Source: UBA6164 sp964527325 (GTDB taxonomy: Bacteria > Patescibacteriota > Gracilibacteria > BD1-5 > UBA6164). Taken from it: a stretch of DNA of 12,952 bases. A model generated the notes under the pieces. The model saw only the letters and a program-made list of their open reading frames with translations, had not been told where the DNA came from and did not search any database. Each line of letters opens with the position of its first letter. The first letter of the stretch is position 1. The position numbers and the translations under genes were made by a program. Of the stretch, positions 11,957-12,952 are shown one piece after another. The stretch covers positions 1-12,952 of the forward strand of contig CAZGNU010000046.1 of the NCBI GenBank assembly GCA_964527325.1, in the 5' to 3' direction.

Positions 11957-12829
11957 TTATACTGCACCTCGTTCACTATGCTTAACATATTGTCTAAATG
12001 CTTTCCAGTACCATTCCGCTTCCTTATCGGGCCTGTAATCCCCTTTCCTGGGATTGATTGCCCTATCATAGTCGTCCTCACAGGCCAGAAGGAACAGATC
12101 TATCACCTCGGTCCTATGATGCTCCAATAGGGCTTCTATGGCCTCTGGTTCAGTCATACATCCCTTTTCTATTGCTAATTGGACATCCAATATTGATTGT
12201 GATGTTCCTATCTTTCCCTCTATGACATCGAATATCTCGTGGAACAGTTGGGGGGGTATCGCGCCTCGTTCCATTGCATTTCTCATGCCCTGCGTTCCGG
12301 TCTTACTGCCCCTTGGTGCGGCTTCGTGACATTTGTCGCCGTTCTTGCACTTAGGTTGAGGTATCCATTCTATCAGATTCGTCCAGATGTCCGTCGGTTT
12401 CATGCGAATATCTCCATACTGGCAATAGGTCACGGTCTTTCGGTGTAACCTCCTCATCATTGGAAATGTTCTGAGATATGCCATCGGATTCTCAATGAAC
12501 CAATATCGAGGGGAGATTGCCCGTATAAGGTCCAGGGTCTTATAGACCAACGCCAGCCCGATACAGGCCTTCACCGAATTGGGAACATGATCTGTATAGT
12601 TGGAGCTCCGTCCAGCCATCGAGAATGTCGTACAAGGAGGAGATGACCAGAGAACATCTATTTCTCCCAGGCCATATTCGCAGATATATTCTTTGTCGAT
12701 CTTCAATATATCTGTGATGTGCATCGCGTTGAAATGAGGACTATTATCTATCGTGATAGTATTATGTCCTCTTTCCAAAGCCACATTCGAAAACGATTCC
12801 GTCCCACTGAATAACTCAAGCGTGTCCAT
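11957..12829 (-). CDS. DNA (cytosine-5) methyltransferase with C-terminal extension (290 aa)
   Basis: Transfers methyl from S-adenosylmethionine to C5 of cytosine in DNA. Motif I LELFSGTESFS (4-14) binds AdoMet, motif IV SSPPCTTFS carries the catalytic Cys66, motif VI is FIENP (111-115), and QYGDIRMKPTDIW (137-149) is motif VIII. APRGSKTGTQG and RGAIPPQLF (about 169-197) close the domain, as in phage-type enzymes, which have a short target-recognition region. Residues from about 205 onward are an extra acidic, helical segment not part of the core. No restriction endonuclease is in the window, so it is an orphan enzyme, probably protecting viral DNA or marking it. The ATG is preceded by AGTGAT, too close to be a typical ribosome-binding site. 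Confidence 0.88.
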   Translation of the reverse strand: MDTLELFSGTESFSNVALERGHNTITIDNSPHFNAMHITDILKIDKEYICEYGLGEIDVLWSSPPCTTFSMAGRSSNYTDHVPNSVKACIGLALVYKTLDLIRAISPRYWFIENPMAYLRTFPMMRRLHRKTVTYCQYGDIRMKPTDIWTNLIEWIPQPKCKNGDKCHEAAPRGSKTGTQGMRNAMERGAIPPQLFHEIFDVIEGKIGTSQSILDVQLAIEKGCMTEPEAIEALLEHHRTEVIDLFLLACEDDYDRAINPRKGDYRPDKEAEWYWKAFRQYVKHSERGAV

Positions 12830-12834
12830 ATCAC

Positions 12835-12863
12835 TACGATCCTGTTACGATCTAACTACGATC
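12835..12863. repeat. Three TACGATC iterons at 11-bp period, upstream of the methyltransferase
   Basis: TACGATC occurs at 12835-12841, 12846-12852 and 12857-12863, each start exactly 11 bases after the last, so all three face the same side of the helix. The array starts six bases upstream of the methyltransferase ATG. It looks like a binding site for an oligomeric protein, possibly an operator for the methyltransferase or an iteron. Each unit includes a GATC. Confidence 0.5.
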
Positions 12864-12952
12864 TTGTCATTTTACCTATTGTTATCGGACTATGCTCCAC
12901 CACTATCAATATAGGTTCCATGAGTTTTAACACGTCCACACAGACCATATTC
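12856..12952 (-). CDS. Partial frame at the right edge (possible 3' end of the gene at 1-287)
   Basis: On the minus strand a frame is open from the edge to TAG at 12858-12856 (32 codons). If the window ends are joined, the two leftover bases of the gene at 1-287 plus base 12952 complete a codon and this frame continues, giving a 127-aa protein that ends 26 bases before the methyltransferase ATG. A second frame is also open from the edge to a TAG at 12890. Two open frames over this length can arise by chance, so the assignment rests mainly on the topology argument. Confidence 0.35.
   Translation of the reverse strand, partial: NMVCVDVLKLMEPILIVVEHSPITIGKMTRS

Noticed and set aside
1..12952. 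tRNA genes, terminal inverted repeats, insertion sequences, CRISPR array
   Set aside because: No cloverleaf, TTCRA-CCA pattern, matching ends, transposase motifs or regularly spaced repeats were found by reading both strands.

Overview
The window looks like the genome, or most of it, of a small tailless dsDNA virus, most likely of an archaeon. The strongest pointers are an FtsK/HerA-type (A32-like) packaging ATPase a few hundred bases upstream of a 410-aa protein that is the best major capsid protein candidate, followed by a run of small membrane-anchored and basic proteins. This is the layout of PRD1/adenovirus-lineage viruses with internal membranes (turrivirus-, skuldvirus- or chaacvirus-like). 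I see no terminase, portal, tail, tape-measure, ribosomal or host metabolic gene. An archaeal host is inferred from the many tiny zinc-ribbon proteins, TATA-like boxes, GGAGG/GGTGA ribosome-binding sites and an apparently leaderless first gene. A bacterial host is not excluded. The virus family cannot be fixed from sequence reading alone.

Layout. (1) 1-2079, minus strand: a tightly overlapping array of at least eleven small genes (26-113 aa). Four are clear zinc ribbons and two more carry a single Cys pair. They are probably early regulators or host-takeover factors. (2) 2080-2627: about 550 bp of non-coding DNA between divergent operons. It holds a cluster of operator-like palindromes, a G-rich stretch bounded by a 9-bp inverted repeat, a TATA-like element and a perfect 15-bp hairpin. 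This is the best candidate for the main control region and possibly the replication origin. (3) 2628-5388, plus strand: family 2 glycosyltransferase, coiled-coil protein, zinc-ribbon membrane protein, left-handed beta-helix acyltransferase and packaging ATPase, each overlapping the next. (4) 5389-11487, plus strand: a second promoter-like element identical over 14 bp to the one at 2390, a hairpin, then the virion module. That module has a 3-TM protein, the putative capsid protein, a tail-anchored proline-stalk protein, three small membrane proteins (one very basic), an Ig-like tail-anchored spike candidate, two beta-rich proteins and a Lys-rich DNA-binding protein. (5) 11496-12952, minus strand: a small zinc-binding protein, an unknown protein, a C5 cytosine DNA methyltransferase and a partial gene at the edge.

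The minus-strand genes at both edges read in the same direction. If the two window ends are joined, the partial gene at 1-287 continues in frame to a stop at 12856. The simplest reading is a circular genome of about 13 kb with two long transcription units that diverge from 2080-2627 and converge at 11487/11496. Linear topology or a larger replicon remains possible.

No DNA polymerase, replication initiator or integrase was recognised, so replication either relies on the host or on one of the unrecognised small proteins.
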